A stretch of DNA of 64,000 nucleotides from Lucinisca nassula (GCA_963580285.1 OY757023.1:89863108-89927107), one strand, 5' to 3'. Counted from the stretch's first letter, positions 31,302 through 42,017 are shown. The notes: generated from the letters alone by a model not told the origin. Program-made: numbers and translations.

Positions 31302-32383
31302 GATTTTTCCACTCTTTACACTACACTTCCTCATAATCTTATGAAAGAAAAGCTCAATGATTTAATTGAATGGGCTTTTCACAGAGAAGATTCTCTCTAT
31401 CTTGCATGTAATGTCAGAAATGCATTTTTCACTTCTAAAGAGCATAAGAATTATACACTTTGGTCATGTCAGAAAGTGTGTGATGCCCTCACCTTTCTAC
31501 TTGACAATATTTATATTAGATTCGGTACTAAGTTATTTAGACAAATTGTGGGTATTCCGATGGGTACTAATTGCGCACCTCTTGTGGCTGATCTGTTCTT
31601 GTATTGTTATGAAAGAGACTTCATTTTGTCGCTTTCCATTGATAACCAATTTGAAATTATTGAAGCTTTTAGCTCTACTTCTAGATATTTAGATGATTTA
31701 TTAATATTGATAATACCTATTTTGATGGTTTGATTAGTCAGATTTACCCCCTAGAACTTCAGTTAAATAAAGCAAATTCTTCTGATACCGCGGCCCCGTT
31801 TTTGGATTTACATCTATCTATTGTAGATGGATTTGTTTCGTGCAAAATTTATGATAAACGCGATGACTTTGATTTTGAGATTGTAAATTTTCCTTTTTTG
31901 GATGGTGATGTTCCTCGTGCGCCATCCTATGGCGTTTATATTTCGCAATTAATTCGATTTGCTAGAGTGTGTAGTCATGTAACTGACTTCAACACTCGTA
32001 ATAAATTATTAACGGCTAAACTCCTTAATCAGGGTTATCGGTACCATAAACTACGCAAAGCCTTTTCAAAATTTTATAGACGCCATTCTGATTTAATTTC
32101 AAAATTCAATATTGGACTTAAATCTCTTCTGCAACAAGGTCTATCGGAACCCGAATTTTATGGTGACTTAGTATATAAATTCAGAAAAATATATAACCGC
32201 AATGACTTCAGCACCCAATTTCGTAAAATCATTCTTCGATATAAAAAGATTGGGTACAACATGGATATTATACGACAGACTGCATGCATGGTAGTTAACC
32301 CAATCACGGTTGGCAACTTTGCTTCCCTCTTTAATTGCACGCCGGTGGGTCAGGCCTCAGATTCTATGACGGCTCCAACGTAA
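31302..32383 (+). pseudogene. PLE reverse transcriptase, single frameshift
   Basis: RNA-templated DNA polymerase of a Penelope-like retroelement. The first frame (to 31733) shows DFSTLYTTLPHNLMKEKL, ending its homology at SRYLDDLL. In between it has GIPMGTNCAPLVADLFLYCY and the YLDD catalytic box near 31682-31696. Directly after YLDDLL, one base appears to be missing (about 31697-31702). Homology continues in the frame ending at 32383 with FDGLISQIYPLELQLNK, APFLDLHLSI, the conserved RHSDLISKF region and a C-terminus of FNCTPVGQASDSM. Both frames are otherwise open over about 360 codons, so the copy is young compared with the 18.9-kb one. 5' truncation and the frameshift make it inactive. Confidence 0.88.
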
Positions 32384-32941
32384 AGGCTTATTGAAAATTA
32401 GAGAGATAATGTTGGTTGGTGCCTGATGCTCTGTCTCTGGTCGGGCTCATCGGAGTCTAACTGTTGGTTTTCTTTTGCTCCAGCTTTTCAGTGGTTTCTT
32501 GCTGTCGAGACCTCACCGTTGTCTCACCTCTGTGGTTCTTTGATTTTTGTGTTCACGGAGATGTTGCACTGATGAGTTAGGAGGCCTTCATGCGGACTGA
32601 ACAAATTATTTGTCTAAATCGCGACGGAAGTAAGGGCGAGGACTGTGGCCACGTAAAATCGATTTAAGCCCCCCAGTTGAAATCTTCCACTGACCGTTCC
32701 AAGGCGGCTCTTCTGTGGCGATTTATTTATGTTGTTCTTTGTTACTTACTGTGTGTATCACTTGTGTCTTTTGGTTTTGGATGGCCATATGGCCATTTTG
32801 CGGGAAAGTAACTGTCCTTATGGCCTTCCTTTGTTTAGGTTTCCATTATGGTCTGGTCGCTTAATGTTTGTATTTCTTTCCCTTTGGTGTCTTTTATTGG
32901 TGGAGTAAGTTAATTGTATCAATTCCTGATCTTTGTTTTAC
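31302..32941 (+). mobile_element. Penelope-like element, 5' truncated, in PalB
   Basis: Flanked by TTCTAC at 31296-31301 and 32942-32947, a probable 6-bp target duplication. It starts exactly at the codons for DFSTLYTTLPH, so the N-terminal part of the protein is absent. It holds the rest of the RT and thumb region, then about 560 bp of 3' UTR related to 20000-20460 and 13201-13947. No GIY-YIG endonuclease block follows the RT before the stop. The missing endonuclease could therefore have been N-terminal, as in the Naiad-type PLEs (inference), or the family may lack it. Confidence 0.87.
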
Positions 32942-34354
32942 TTCTACTTTCATATCTCCAAAATAGTAACTTTTCTTATGAAAATTCCTGATATTTTTCT
33001 TACCTATACTCCAAACATAGGTTTTGGGTGCTCGTTAGAACCGCCTCATTCATGCGGTTCTAACGAGTACCCACAACCTATGACTTGCAACAGAAATAAG
33101 AGAAATAATGCATATCCCTTTAAACTCCCGTTTTCCCTATATTAAGTGGGGTTTACAGAGATGTTGATTACACGGACTAGTGTGCGCGATGAGTGCGATA
33201 AATCGCCCATGTGGTATATTGGCGTGTTTCGTGTCTGAGTTTGAGTTTGCTCTCCTCTAGGCGGTTCTAATGAGTGCCCACAATTTATGTTTCTATTTAG
33301 AACAAGAGGACCATAATGGTCCTATATCGATCACCTGAGCTAAAAATATTGAAATTTCACAAGGTAGGTTGCTGTTAGACTTTCACAAACTTAGCCCGGA
33401 GGCAATAATTTTAGCATTCAATTGCTATGTATCAAGTATCAAGATTTTCCTGTTCAAGTCTGTATAAAACAAGTGGGTCCCAGGGCAAGGCCGTTATAAT
33501 TTCTGCCAGAGCTATAATTTGACTAATCTTAGTAGAAGTCCAGTAGATGAAGCTAAGTAACAAATATCAAAGGCCAGGGCCTTCGTGTTTTCGGATAAGA
33601 AGATTCTAAAAGGTTCCCAAAGTATATGTAAAAAAATGGACAACTACATGGGGTCATGTTTGCCGCAATGCAAATATTTGAACATCCACTGAACGAAACT
33701 GTGTAACTGAGCTTCATACAACAAGACGTTTAAAGGTTTTCCGCTCTATAAGTCTATGTAAACCATGTGGACCCTGATTGGGGCCAGTTGTGGCCCCAGG
33801 GCTGTAATTTGAAACTATCTTGGTAGAGGTTAACTAGACGAAGCGGTGTACCAAATACCAAAGGTATGGGCCTTCTGGTTTCATACAAGAGGTTTTTTTA
33901 AAGGTATTCCCTATAAAAGTCTGTGAAAAAAATACCAAGTATCAAAGATCTCAGACAAGAAGATTGCTTTAAAGGCTTCCCAATATGGGTCCATGTAAAA
34001 CAAGTCGGCCCCGAAAAGGTGCCTTTTTTGGACCACAGGCTATACATTGAACAACTTTGGTAGTGTTCCATTAGCCGAAGCTACATACCAAATATATAAA
34101 ACCTGGGCATTCTAGTTTGATACAAGAAGATTATTTAAGGATTTCCCTATATAGGTATATTAAAACAAGGGCGGGGACATTTTTGACACCAGGGCTATAA
34201 TTTGAATAAGTTTGGTTGAGGGGCATTAGGTGAAGCTTCATACTAAATATCAAAGACCTGGGCCAAGAAGATTTTAAAGATTTTCCTTATATTAGTCTAT
34301 TTAAAACAAGTCGGTCCCAGGGCGGGGACATTTTTTTACCCCAGGGCTATAATT

Positions 34355-35569
34355 ATACCCCCGGCATACGAAGTATGTCAGGGGGTATATAGTTTTCGTC
34401 TTTCCGTCCGTTCGTCCGTTCGTTGGTTCGTTCGTATGTTCGTTTGTTCGTTCGTACGTTCGTTCGGTCGTTCGTCAACCTTTACGTCAAAGTTTTGCGT
34501 TAAACCTTTTTGACTGCTCATATCTCTGTAACCACAGGTTGGATTCTCTTCATATTTGATACAGGATATCTCTATAGCATTACCTTTCATATGGAATATC
34601 TAAGCCCCTGGGTCAAGCCCCTGTGTGGGTTGTCTGTCTGTCCGTCTGTCTGTTCATCTACTTTTACGTCAAAGTTTTGTGTTAAACCTTTTTCATTGCT
34701 GATATCTCTGTAACCACATATTAGATTCTCTTCATGTTTGTTACAGGATATCTCTATAGCATTACCTTTCATATGGAATATCTAAGCCCCTGGGTCAAGC
34801 CCCTCGGTGGGCTGTCTGTCTGTCTGTTCATCTAATTTTACGTCAAAGTTTTGTGTTAAACCTTTTTCATTGCTGATATCTCTGTAACCACATATTAGAT
34901 TCTCTTCATGTTTGTTACAGGATATCTCTATAGCATTACCTTTCATATGGAATATCTAAGCCCCTGGGTCAAGCCCCTGGGTGGGCTGTCTGTCTGTCTG
35001 TTCATCTAATTTTACGTCAAAGTTTTGTGTTAAACCTTTTTCATTGCTGATATCTCTGTAACCTCATGTTAGATTCTCTTCATGTTTGGTAAAGGATATC
35101 TCTATAGCATTACCTTTCATATGGAATATCTAAGCCTCTGGGTCAAGCCCCTGGTAGGGCTGTCTGTCTGTCTGTTCATCTACTTTTACGTCAAAGTTTT
35201 GTGTTAAACCTTTTTCATTGCTGATATCCCTGTAACCACATGTTAGATTCTCTTCATTTTTGATAAATGATTTCATGATGCATGTCCCTTCGCCCACCCA
35301 TGGTGACCTTGACCTCAAGGTCACGGACTTAGAAATTTTTGCATTTGGTTAAAGTTTTATGTCAAAGTTTATAGATGCCTGTATGTTCTATTCGATGCCC
35401 TCACTCCCTTGGTCCATTTAGAAATTTTATGTTTGGTTTAGCTTTTACAAGCACATTTATAGATTCTTATAGCTTCTTGACTTCATTCATATCACATACA
35501 AGCTCGAAAGATATATCAGAGGGTGACGCTGGCCGGGGGTATACGTGACCCACTGGTCACTTTCTCTAG
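34355..35569 (-). mobile_element. HINE-b nested in HINE-a, about 174-bp satellite
   Basis: It interrupts HINE-a between GGGCTATAATT and TTTGAACTAC. Its left end forms a hairpin ATACCCCCGG...GGGGGTAT (34355-34395) followed by GTCCGTTCGTCC simple repeat. Four units beginning ATGGAATATCTAAGCCCCTG start at 34591, 34773, 34947 and 35121 (period 182, 174, 174). Its other end reads CCGGGGGTATACGTGACCCA. In the minus orientation it has the same plan as HINE-a, -c and -e. Confidence 0.75.
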
Positions 35570-36061
35570 TTTGAACTACTTCGGCAGAAGTTTATTAGGT
35601 GAAGCTACATACCAAATATCAAAGAATCTGGCCTTCTGGTTTAAGACACTTAGACGATTTTTAAAGGTTTTGCCTATATGGGTCTACAAGTCGGCCCCAG
35701 GGCGGGGCCATTTTGACCCCAGGGCTATAATTTGAATAACTTTGGTAGAAGTCCATTACGTAAAGCTATATACGAAAACTCAAAGCCCTGTGCCATCTGG
35801 ATACAGACAAGAAAATTTTGAAAGGTTTTCTGTGTAAAACAATTAATTCAGCCCCGTGGCGTGGCCATTTTTTACCCCAGGTCTATAATTTGAGCAACTT
35901 TGCTAGAGATCCATTTGGTAAAGCTGCATACCAAATATCAAAGAACTGGGCCTTTTTATTTCTGACAAGAAAATTTTCAAAGGTTTTTGCTAATTTACCC
36001 CTATTTGTTTTCATGGCAACCATGGTTCTGCATGGAATCGAATTCTTTGAATAACTATCCC

Positions 36062-36547
36062 TTAGAGTATCAATGTGCTATCTGCACTTTTTTAAGTTTT
36101 CGAGGAAACAGGTTTTAAAGTTCTACAACGTTAACACCGAGTGTTTAAAAATATAAAGTGTGCCACAGATTTCTAACAACAATAACACCATTTGTACATT
36201 GGAAGAAGTAATTCCCCTTTTTGTCAAATAGCACTTTGATACATGCATGGAATTTACTAAGCATTTGAACATATAGGTGCTGGCAAATAGCACCTTATTG
36301 CATGAATAGTTTCATTGAGAATAGATAAATTTAGGAAATGCATCAAGGGGCTATTTGGCAAATAGCATCCTTATGCATAGAATTTTCATGTTTTATGCAC
36401 TTATCATTTGGATGATTTTGATATTAAATATTGTTAATGATTGACAATAATGCCATTTTTTTCACAGCAAGATATGACTTTTTAGAACCGTTTTATCAAA
36501 AAAAGCCAAAACTGACAAAAAGTGCAGATAGCACCTTGATGCTCTAA
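36062..36547. mobile_element. TIR element (TTAGAG) nested in HINE-a
   Basis: Terminal inverted repeats of about 30 bp: TTAGAGTATCAATGTGCTAT (36062) and ATAGCACCTTGATGCTCTAA (to 36547), continuing into CTGCACTTTTT/AAAAAGTGCAG. Internal GCAAATAGCACCTTATTGCA motifs repeat. Non-coding, and I find no clear target duplication. Confidence 0.75.
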
Positions 36548-36859
36548 TGAAATAGCGTAACCAAAAGATCATTTCTGCCAAGTTTGGTTAGAAAATGTTA
36601 AGTGGTTTAGGAGGAGGTTTCGTTTAAAGAAATTCTGGACGGACGGACGGACGACGGACAATGAGTGATCACAACAGCTCCCCCGGAGCCTTCGACTAAG
36701 GTGAGCTGAAAAAGGGAAACAGTGTATGCCTTAATAAACCACAGTTTTCGCTATATGAAATGGTGTTCACAAGGGCATTCGGTTTCATGGACTTGTTTTT
36801 TTTTTTTTTTTTTTTTCTGCTTTTTTTTTTTTTTTGTCGTTGTTGTTTGGACTGCGGTT

Positions 36860-37223
36860 CATTACGAAAACACGCCTAATAATAATAATAATAATAATAA
36901 TAATCGACTTTATTTTGAGAAGGTCACACATTTAGTTACAAAACTATTCTTCCATGAGACCCTCGCCTAAACAAATACATTGTAACCTTGATCGCCGAAA
37001 AAGAAAATTAAGATGAAAAATTGTGATATTTTTCTTATTTCTCTCAAAATATAGATTGTGGGTACTCGTTAGAACCGCCTCGCCGAGGCGGTTCTAACGA
37101 GTACCCACAATCTATATTTTAGAGCAGAAATAAAAAATAAGGTTTACCCCTGAAAACCCCATTTTTACTATATGAACGTGGGGTTCGAGGGGGTCGAAAT
37201 TATATAGGCGTGTTTTCGTGATG
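36860..37223 (+). mobile_element. PalA, full length, with a small insertion
   Basis: CATTACGAAAACACGCCTAA to TATAGGCGTGTTTTCGTGATG. The core CCTCGCCGAGG has perfect arms. An 84-bp LINE tail is inserted at 36880-36963. Confidence 0.85.
36880..36963 (-). mobile_element. severely truncated LINE tail
   Basis: On the minus strand: TGTGACCTTCTCAAAATAAA, GTCG and (ATT)n, that is an AATAAA signal and a trinucleotide tail. It is flanked by the 7-bp duplication CGCCTAA (36873-36879, 36964-36970). It resembles the 3' end of a CR1/Jockey-like retrotransposon (inference). Confidence 0.65.
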
Positions 37224-37226
37224 TTA

Positions 37227-37450
37227 ACATCCCCTTAAACACACTATTAAGGTCATTTTCGAGACGTTGCTTCCAATTTAGTGGGACTGAGATGAAATAA
37301 CATCTCAATCCCTGTCGCCCAATGAAACCAATAAACCGATAGGGTTTATATGCATGCACGGTTCGACTCGCACCACTTTGCCTGGACAGGCTTATCACTA
37401 AAATGACCTAAATTGTGTTGACGGGGACATCAATCTTCATATCAAACATA
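37227..37450. mobile_element. SINE-1 inverted pair of fragments
   Basis: Minus-strand SINE-1 (AACATCCCCTTAAACACACT to GCCTGGACAGGCTTA, 37227-37396) abuts a plus-strand 3' fragment (AAATGACCTAAATTGTGTTG, GACGGGGACATCAA, 37398-37450). Confidence 0.7.
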
Positions 37451-37998
37451 TAAAGGAAATAAAAATATAAAATGGACTTATCAACAACTGTTTGTAAATC
37501 ATTGAAGCTGTCTTATATTGAGCACGCTGACCCCAAGAAACCTATTGTAAATTTTTATCTAAGAGTCATGAAAGATAAAATTGTCTCACCTAGGTCTGTT
37601 TTCCTGATGAACCTACCTCAGTTTCGAGTGCGACACCCGTGGAATACAGATGTATAAACCATACCGACTGATTGGTCTATCAGGAGAAATCATGTCGAGA
37701 TCAGTCGAGATCTACATCGTGGCATGCTGACATTTCGGAGTCTGACAAGTGTTGCACAGACACTGTTCAATTTTCGGAATGGTCTAAAAATTGCCTGGAA
37801 TGACGTTGAAGGATTCGAATGGAACTAAATCATCGAACACCACCCAACCTCAAAATGAGAATTGGCAGGCAGTGCAGACCCAGATCAGACGCCTTCACTG
37901 TTTGCCAACAGTTCAACCATTTACTAAAAATTTGACCAAAAAAAAAAACCCAAGCTGTCAAATGGACTCCCACTTAGACGGCAGATTCAATTAAGACC
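37451..37998. other. mostly unassigned; Q-like motif near 37865-37915
   Basis: GCAGTGCAGACCCAGATCAG, ACGCC and CACTGTTTGCC are Q-type ends with the centre deleted. The 61- and 67-codon frames have no recognisable domain. Confidence 0.4.
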
Positions 37999-39205
37999 AA
38001 CTAGAATCACGCAGTCGATGGCACGCCATCGCATATCCCCACGCTTTTTTAAAGATACGCCACTATATAAGTTCTCAATTGCAACTCCCACCCAATCTTA
38101 AGATCAAAATTCCGAAAGTGTCATGCACTCCTCAGACCAAAGACCTATCAGTTCCCAAAGTTTCATGTTTCTATCTGAAACCGCGTAGGAGGAGTTATCC
38201 GGTAATCGTTAAAAAGGGGGTTATGGGGGTGAAAATCCAAGTTTTTGACCTCTGGTGACCTCAAACCTGACCCTAGGGGTCAAATTTTGATCGTTTTGTA
38301 TTCTACTCATTATGCCGTTCAATTTGATATGTCACACGACCAGCTTCTGAAAACGTTGATTTTTTACCGCTGGGGCACCCCACCCCCTGGCCTGGCCCCT
38401 AGGGGTAGGATCAAAATTCCGAAAGTGTCATGCACTCCTCAGACCAAAGACCTATCAGTTCCCAAAGTTTCATGTTTCTATCTGAAACGGCGTAGGAGAG
38501 GTTGTCCGGTAATCGTTAAAAAGGGGGTTATGGGGGTGCAAATCCAAGTTTTTGACCTCTGGTGACCTCAAACCTGACCCTAGGGTTCAAATTTTGATTG
38601 TTATGTATTCTACTCATTATGCTGTTCGATTTGATATGTCACACGACCAGCTTCTGAAAACGTTGATTTTTTACCCCCTGGGCACCCCACCCCCTGGCCT
38701 GGCCCCTAGGGGTAGGATCAAAATTCTGAAAGTGTCATGCACTCCTCAGACCAAAGACCTATCAGTTCCCAAAGTTTCATGTTTCTATCTGAAACGGCGT
38801 AGGAGGAGTTATCCGGTAATCGTTAAAAAGGGGGATATCGGGGTGAAAATCCAAGTTTTGTACCTCTGGTGACCTCAAACCTGACCCTAGGGGTCAAATT
38901 TTGATTGTTTTATATTCTATTCATTATGCCGTTTGATTTGATATGTCACACGACCAGGTTCTGAAAACTTTGACTTTTTACCCCCCGGGGCACCCCACCC
39001 CCTGGCCTGGCCCCTAGGGGTAGGATCAAAATTCCGAAAGTGTCATGCACTCCTCAGACCAAAGACCTATCAGTTCCCAAAGTTTTAAGTTTCTAGCTGT
39101 AAAAGTGTGGGAGGAGTTGTCCGGTAAGACGGACGGACATACGGACGTACGGACGACGAAGACAATTACAATATCCCCACTTTTTCTTCGAAAAGCGTGG
39201 GGATA
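37999..39205 (+). mobile_element. HINE-c with 307-bp tandem repeat
   Basis: 5' end ACTAGAATCACGCAGTCGATGG and CCATCGC (small hairpin), then ATATCCCCACGCTTTTTT. GATCAAAATTCCGAAAGTGT recurs at about 38102, 38409, 38716 and 39024 (period 307-308). It ends with ACGGACGGACATACGGACG and ATATCCCCACTTTTTCTTCG, then AAAAGCGTGGGGATA, a terminal hairpin whose arms match the 5' ATCCCCACGC motif. The 106-codon frames in each unit arise because the unit repeats, and they look non-coding. Confidence 0.75.
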
Positions 39206-39552
39206 AAGAAAGGGTCAAAGGAATGTATTGTATCGTGGACAGGATAACTGACCCTCACACAGAAGATCCAGGTTCGAATCTCATTGAAAGCAAATAATTT
39301 TCCTGTTCTTTCTGGACCATGCACTTCACATGCGGAATGACAAAACTGCGCACGCGCATGTAAATGCCTTGATGTGGCCATGGGCAAATCGTTAAACCCC
39401 GATTGACTTGCGAGGATCAAGTGTAAGAGGGCATGATCTTTTACTTTTTTTCTTTTGCAAATGTTGAAATGACAAAAACATGGTGATAGGGGCTGTCTTT
39501 CATATGCTGTGCGTTGGCTAGATACCCCATCCCACCCACCCCACACACCACA
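39206..39552. other. unassigned sequence
   Basis: A 126-codon minus-strand frame at 39166-39546 runs through it but reaches into the HINE-c terminal hairpin and shows no domain. I do not support it as a gene. Confidence 0.35.
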
Positions 39553-39554
39553 AG

Positions 39555-39735
39555 TAAAGATTGTGGGTACGTGTATTCGTTAGAACCTCCTCACTGAGGC
39601 GGTTCTAGCGAATACTCATAATATATTTTTGAACAAGTACAAAGGAAATTATGTATACCCTTGTAAAACACACTTTTCTCCCTATAAAATTGTGTTTTAA
39701 AGGATATTCCTAGCATAGACTTGTTTACGTGATGG
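39555..39735 (+). mobile_element. PalB, left part missing
   Basis: Begins at the core (TGTATTCGTTAGAACCTCCT, mirror GGCGGTTCTAGCGAATAC). Then TACCCTTGTAAAACACAC and the terminus ATAGACTTGTTTACGTGATG. Confidence 0.7.
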
Positions 39736-39863
39736 AATTTGTTCTCACGTGTACTAGCTTTACATGTCGAAAGCACGTCTATTCAAATATATTGAAAGTT
39801 TTCCACCTAAACATGCATTTTTTTCTGATAAAAAACTTCTGATATTTGACAAATTTCTGCTCA

Positions 39864-40323
39864 CGTCACGAAAACACGCCTATATAATTTTGATCCCCTC
39901 GAACCCCACTTTTATACAGTCAAACTGGGGTCTACAGGGGTACACCTTTTTTCTTATTTCTGCTCTAATATATAGATGGTGGGTACTCGTTAGAAAGATG
40001 AGGCGGTTTTAACGAGTACCCACCATCTATGTTAGAGCAGAAATAAGAAAAATATCACAATTTTTCATCTAAATTTTTTTATTTTTTTCGGCGATAAAGT
40101 TTAAAATGTATTTGTTTTGTTTTGTTTGATTTGAAGTTTAACGTCCCAGTCAACACTGTAAAGGTCATTTTGGAGACGTTGTTTTCAATTTTGTGGAACT
40201 TTTACCCGACATTGAGATGAAATGACATCTCAAGCCCTGGCGCCAGGGTTTATAAGCATGGACGGGCCGACTCGCACCGCATTGCCTGGGCAGGCTTTAA
40301 AATGTATTTGTATAGGCGTGTTA
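39864..40323 (-). mobile_element. inner PalA nested in PalA
   Basis: GTCACGAAAACACGCCTATA start. The core has one arm deleted (CGTTAGAAAGATGAGGCGGT). It ends TTGTATAGGCGTGTTAT. It is split by SINE-1 at 40115-40295. Confidence 0.78.
40115..40295 (-). mobile_element. SINE-1, 5' truncated, inside the inner PalA
   Basis: Flanked by the 15-bp duplication TTTAAAATGTATTTG (40100-40114 and 40296-40310). It carries the tail and body but stops at GCCTGGGCAGGC, lacking the head. 5' truncation with a long target duplication is the hallmark of target-primed reverse transcription. Confidence 0.88.
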
Positions 40324-40486
40324 TTCTGGGAACTCGTTAGAACCGCCTCGACCACCTCGTTTAGGCGGTCCTAAGGAGTACCCACAATCTTTGTTATGAG
40401 CATAATTAGGAAAATTAATATATACCCCTGTAAACCCCAGTTTTACCTTAAAGGGGGTCAAAATTATATTGGCGTGTTTTCATGAT

Positions 40487-40808
40487 GAAGCGTAGCCTTT
40501 TGCAATGAAGCAAGTTCTTATTCTATTCAATTCCAGATTTTCCGGAGTTTACACTACGCCCTCAGTTTCTGTAGGTTTTTAATCGACAGTTCGAAGACGC
40601 TCATATCTGAATGATAAATTACATCATATGTTATGTTCTATCAAACACTTGTTACGCTAGCTTAAAATTGTGCAAGAGATAAAAATGATCCATTTTCTAG
40701 CCTAAATACATGTAACTAGGTGTGTACGAGAGTATTCTATTGAAAAATGACTTCAGCATCGCATTGCTTGTATATTATTAATAGCATTATTATCATCATC
40801 ATCATTAT
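40487..40808. other. unassigned sequence with a (CAT)n tract
   Basis: ATCATCATCATTATCATC near 40792. Otherwise nothing recognised. Confidence 0.4.
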
Positions 40809-41005
40809 CATCACGAAAACACGCCTATAAAATTTTGACCCCCTTGAACCCCACTTTTATATAGTAGGGGGTTCTCGATGAGGCGGTTCTAACGAGTACT
40901 ACAATGTATATTTTGAGCAGAAATAAGAAAAATATCACAAGTTTTCATCTCTCTTTTTTTGTGGTAAAGTTTACTATGTATTTGTGTAGGCGTGTTTTCG
41001 TAATG
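40809..41005 (-). mobile_element. PalA, side hairpin and core arm fused by deletion
   Basis: CATCACGAAAACACGCCTAT. After ACTTTTATATAGTAGGGGGT the sequence jumps to TCTCGATGAGGCGGTTCTAA, so the region between the side hairpin and the right core arm is lost. Ends TAGGCGTGTTTTCGTAATG. Confidence 0.8.
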
Positions 41006-41010
41006 TATTA

Positions 41011-41011
<1 letters not shown>

Positions 41012-41061
<50 letters not shown>
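41012..41061. repeat. (ATT)n microsatellite
   Basis: About 16 ATT units immediately 3' of the PalA terminus. Confidence 0.95.
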
Positions 41062-41226
41062 TGTGGTTGCTGTAACTCGAACCCACGCAAAGAGGCAGCG
41101 ACATCCTCCAGAAATGCAATGGCACGGAATCCGAAAATACTTATTTATCCCTGATTATGTCCCCACTACGGTTCTAGAGACAAAATGTCGCTAATTAACC
41201 ATAATCCGACAGAAAAGTATTGATTG

Positions 41227-42017
41227 CACGACCCGCAGAAAAAGCGACCGACTGAAGTCGGTTGATTTTCTAAGAGTGCCCTAAAATCACCGTGTCATTC
41301 GGTCATTCTGTCAGTCTGTCAGTCTGTCTGTCTGTCCGTAACCCGTTTGTGAAAATTGGTGATAGTGACATAACCGCTTGGAATATTTAAACAATTTTTG
41401 GCATACTAATAGATATCAATGAGATCTAACCAATGAACTTGCGAAATATTACATTCCATTTAGTATAGCCTCGCCGAGGCGAAAAATGTGAAATTTTTCG
41501 AACTGCTTCTCCTCGGAAACAGTTGCGCCGAATGAAGTCAAATTTCATATGGAGCCTCTATGGGATGGGAGAAACCAAAATTTGCTCATGGGGTCCAGGT
41601 CACATGACCAAAATGGCCGCCAAGCCATATATGGTAAAAACCCTTCAAAATTAGTCTTCTCCAGAAACACTGGGCAGATTTCCACGAAACTTGATAAATG
41701 GCATCTGGGACGTAGGCCCATCATAAATTGCTAAAATGGTGACCCTGGGTTAACCTTGACCTTCTTTGTGCCTAGGTCAAACTTTGACACATATGCTTTT
41801 GTATTGGAAAATGTGAGAATGCATTTTATCCTGCAAACGATTCAGAATACAGTTCTAAAGTATAAGATATATTTTTGCTCCTTACGATAAGGCGCATTTA
41901 TTGGGGGAACCGTTTTAGGTCCAGGTCACATGACCAAAATGGCCGCCATACCCATATATGGTAACACTCATAAAGCTAAAAGCATCCGGCGGGTCGTGCA
42001 CTTCAGCTGAAGCACTG
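41227..42017. mobile_element. HINE-d-like element
   Basis: Ends are mutually inverted: GCACGACCCGC (41227) and GCGGGTCGTGC (41998-42008). The first is followed by a hairpin CGACCGACTGAAGTCGGTTG, the last by CACTTCAGCTGAAGCACTGG. A (GTCT)n tract lies at 41315-41335. The internal TCCAGGTCACATGACCAAAA with TGGCCGCCA occurs twice (about 41605 and 41920). Class assignment is tentative. Confidence 0.65.

Larger units (their letters stand above)
31266..33190 (+). mobile_element. PalB split by a PLE
   Basis: CATTATGATAACGCGCCCGTG and GCATATTGCATTCTAC precede the PLE. CATATCTCCAAAATAGTAAC, the core (GTGCTCGTTAGAACCGCCTC, ATTCATG, mirror) and ATTACACGGACTAGTGTGCG follow it. Removing 31302-32947 restores a normal PalB order. 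Confidence 0.82.
33300..36712 (+). mobile_element. HINE-a: tandem-repeat element with terminal hairpins
   Basis: Starts ACAAGAGGACCATAATGGTC (a hairpin) and ATCACCTGAGCT. The interior is a diverged tandem array of roughly 150-200 bp units carrying CCCCAGGGCTATAATTTGAA, AAGCTACATACCAAATATCA and CTGGGCCTTCTGGTTT. It ends with (GACG)n at 36637-36660 and AGCTCCCCCGGAGCC...AAGGTGAGCTGA, a 3' hairpin whose arm is complementary to the 5' ACCTGAGCT. No coding capacity. The structure fits non-autonomous Helentron-type (HINE/pearl-like) elements. The class assignment is inference. Confidence 0.7.
33240..36800 (+). mobile_element. PalB remnant split by HINE-a
   Basis: CTAGGCGGTTCTAATGAGTG, CCCACAATTTATGTTTC ends at about 33298. 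GGGAAACAGTGTATGCCTTA, AATAAACCACAGTTTTCGCT and GGTTTCATGGACTTGTT resume after 36712, in the correct PalB order. Confidence 0.7.
39768..40486 (+). mobile_element. outer PalA, split by an inner PalA
   Basis: TCGAAAGCACGTCTATTCAA through AATTTCTGCTCAC is the outer left arm. After the inner element it resumes with TCTGGGAACTCGTTAGAACC, AAACCCCAGTTTTACC and GGCGTGTTTTCATGATG. Confidence 0.7.

Noticed and set aside
34500..35260. CRISPR-like regular repeat array
   Set aside because: Units are about 174 bp with no distinct spacers, inside a eukaryotic mobile element. It is a satellite-type tandem repeat.
39166..39546. 126-codon minus-strand ORF
   Set aside because: One end lies in the HINE-c terminal hairpin and there is no recognisable motif. 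A chance opening is more likely.
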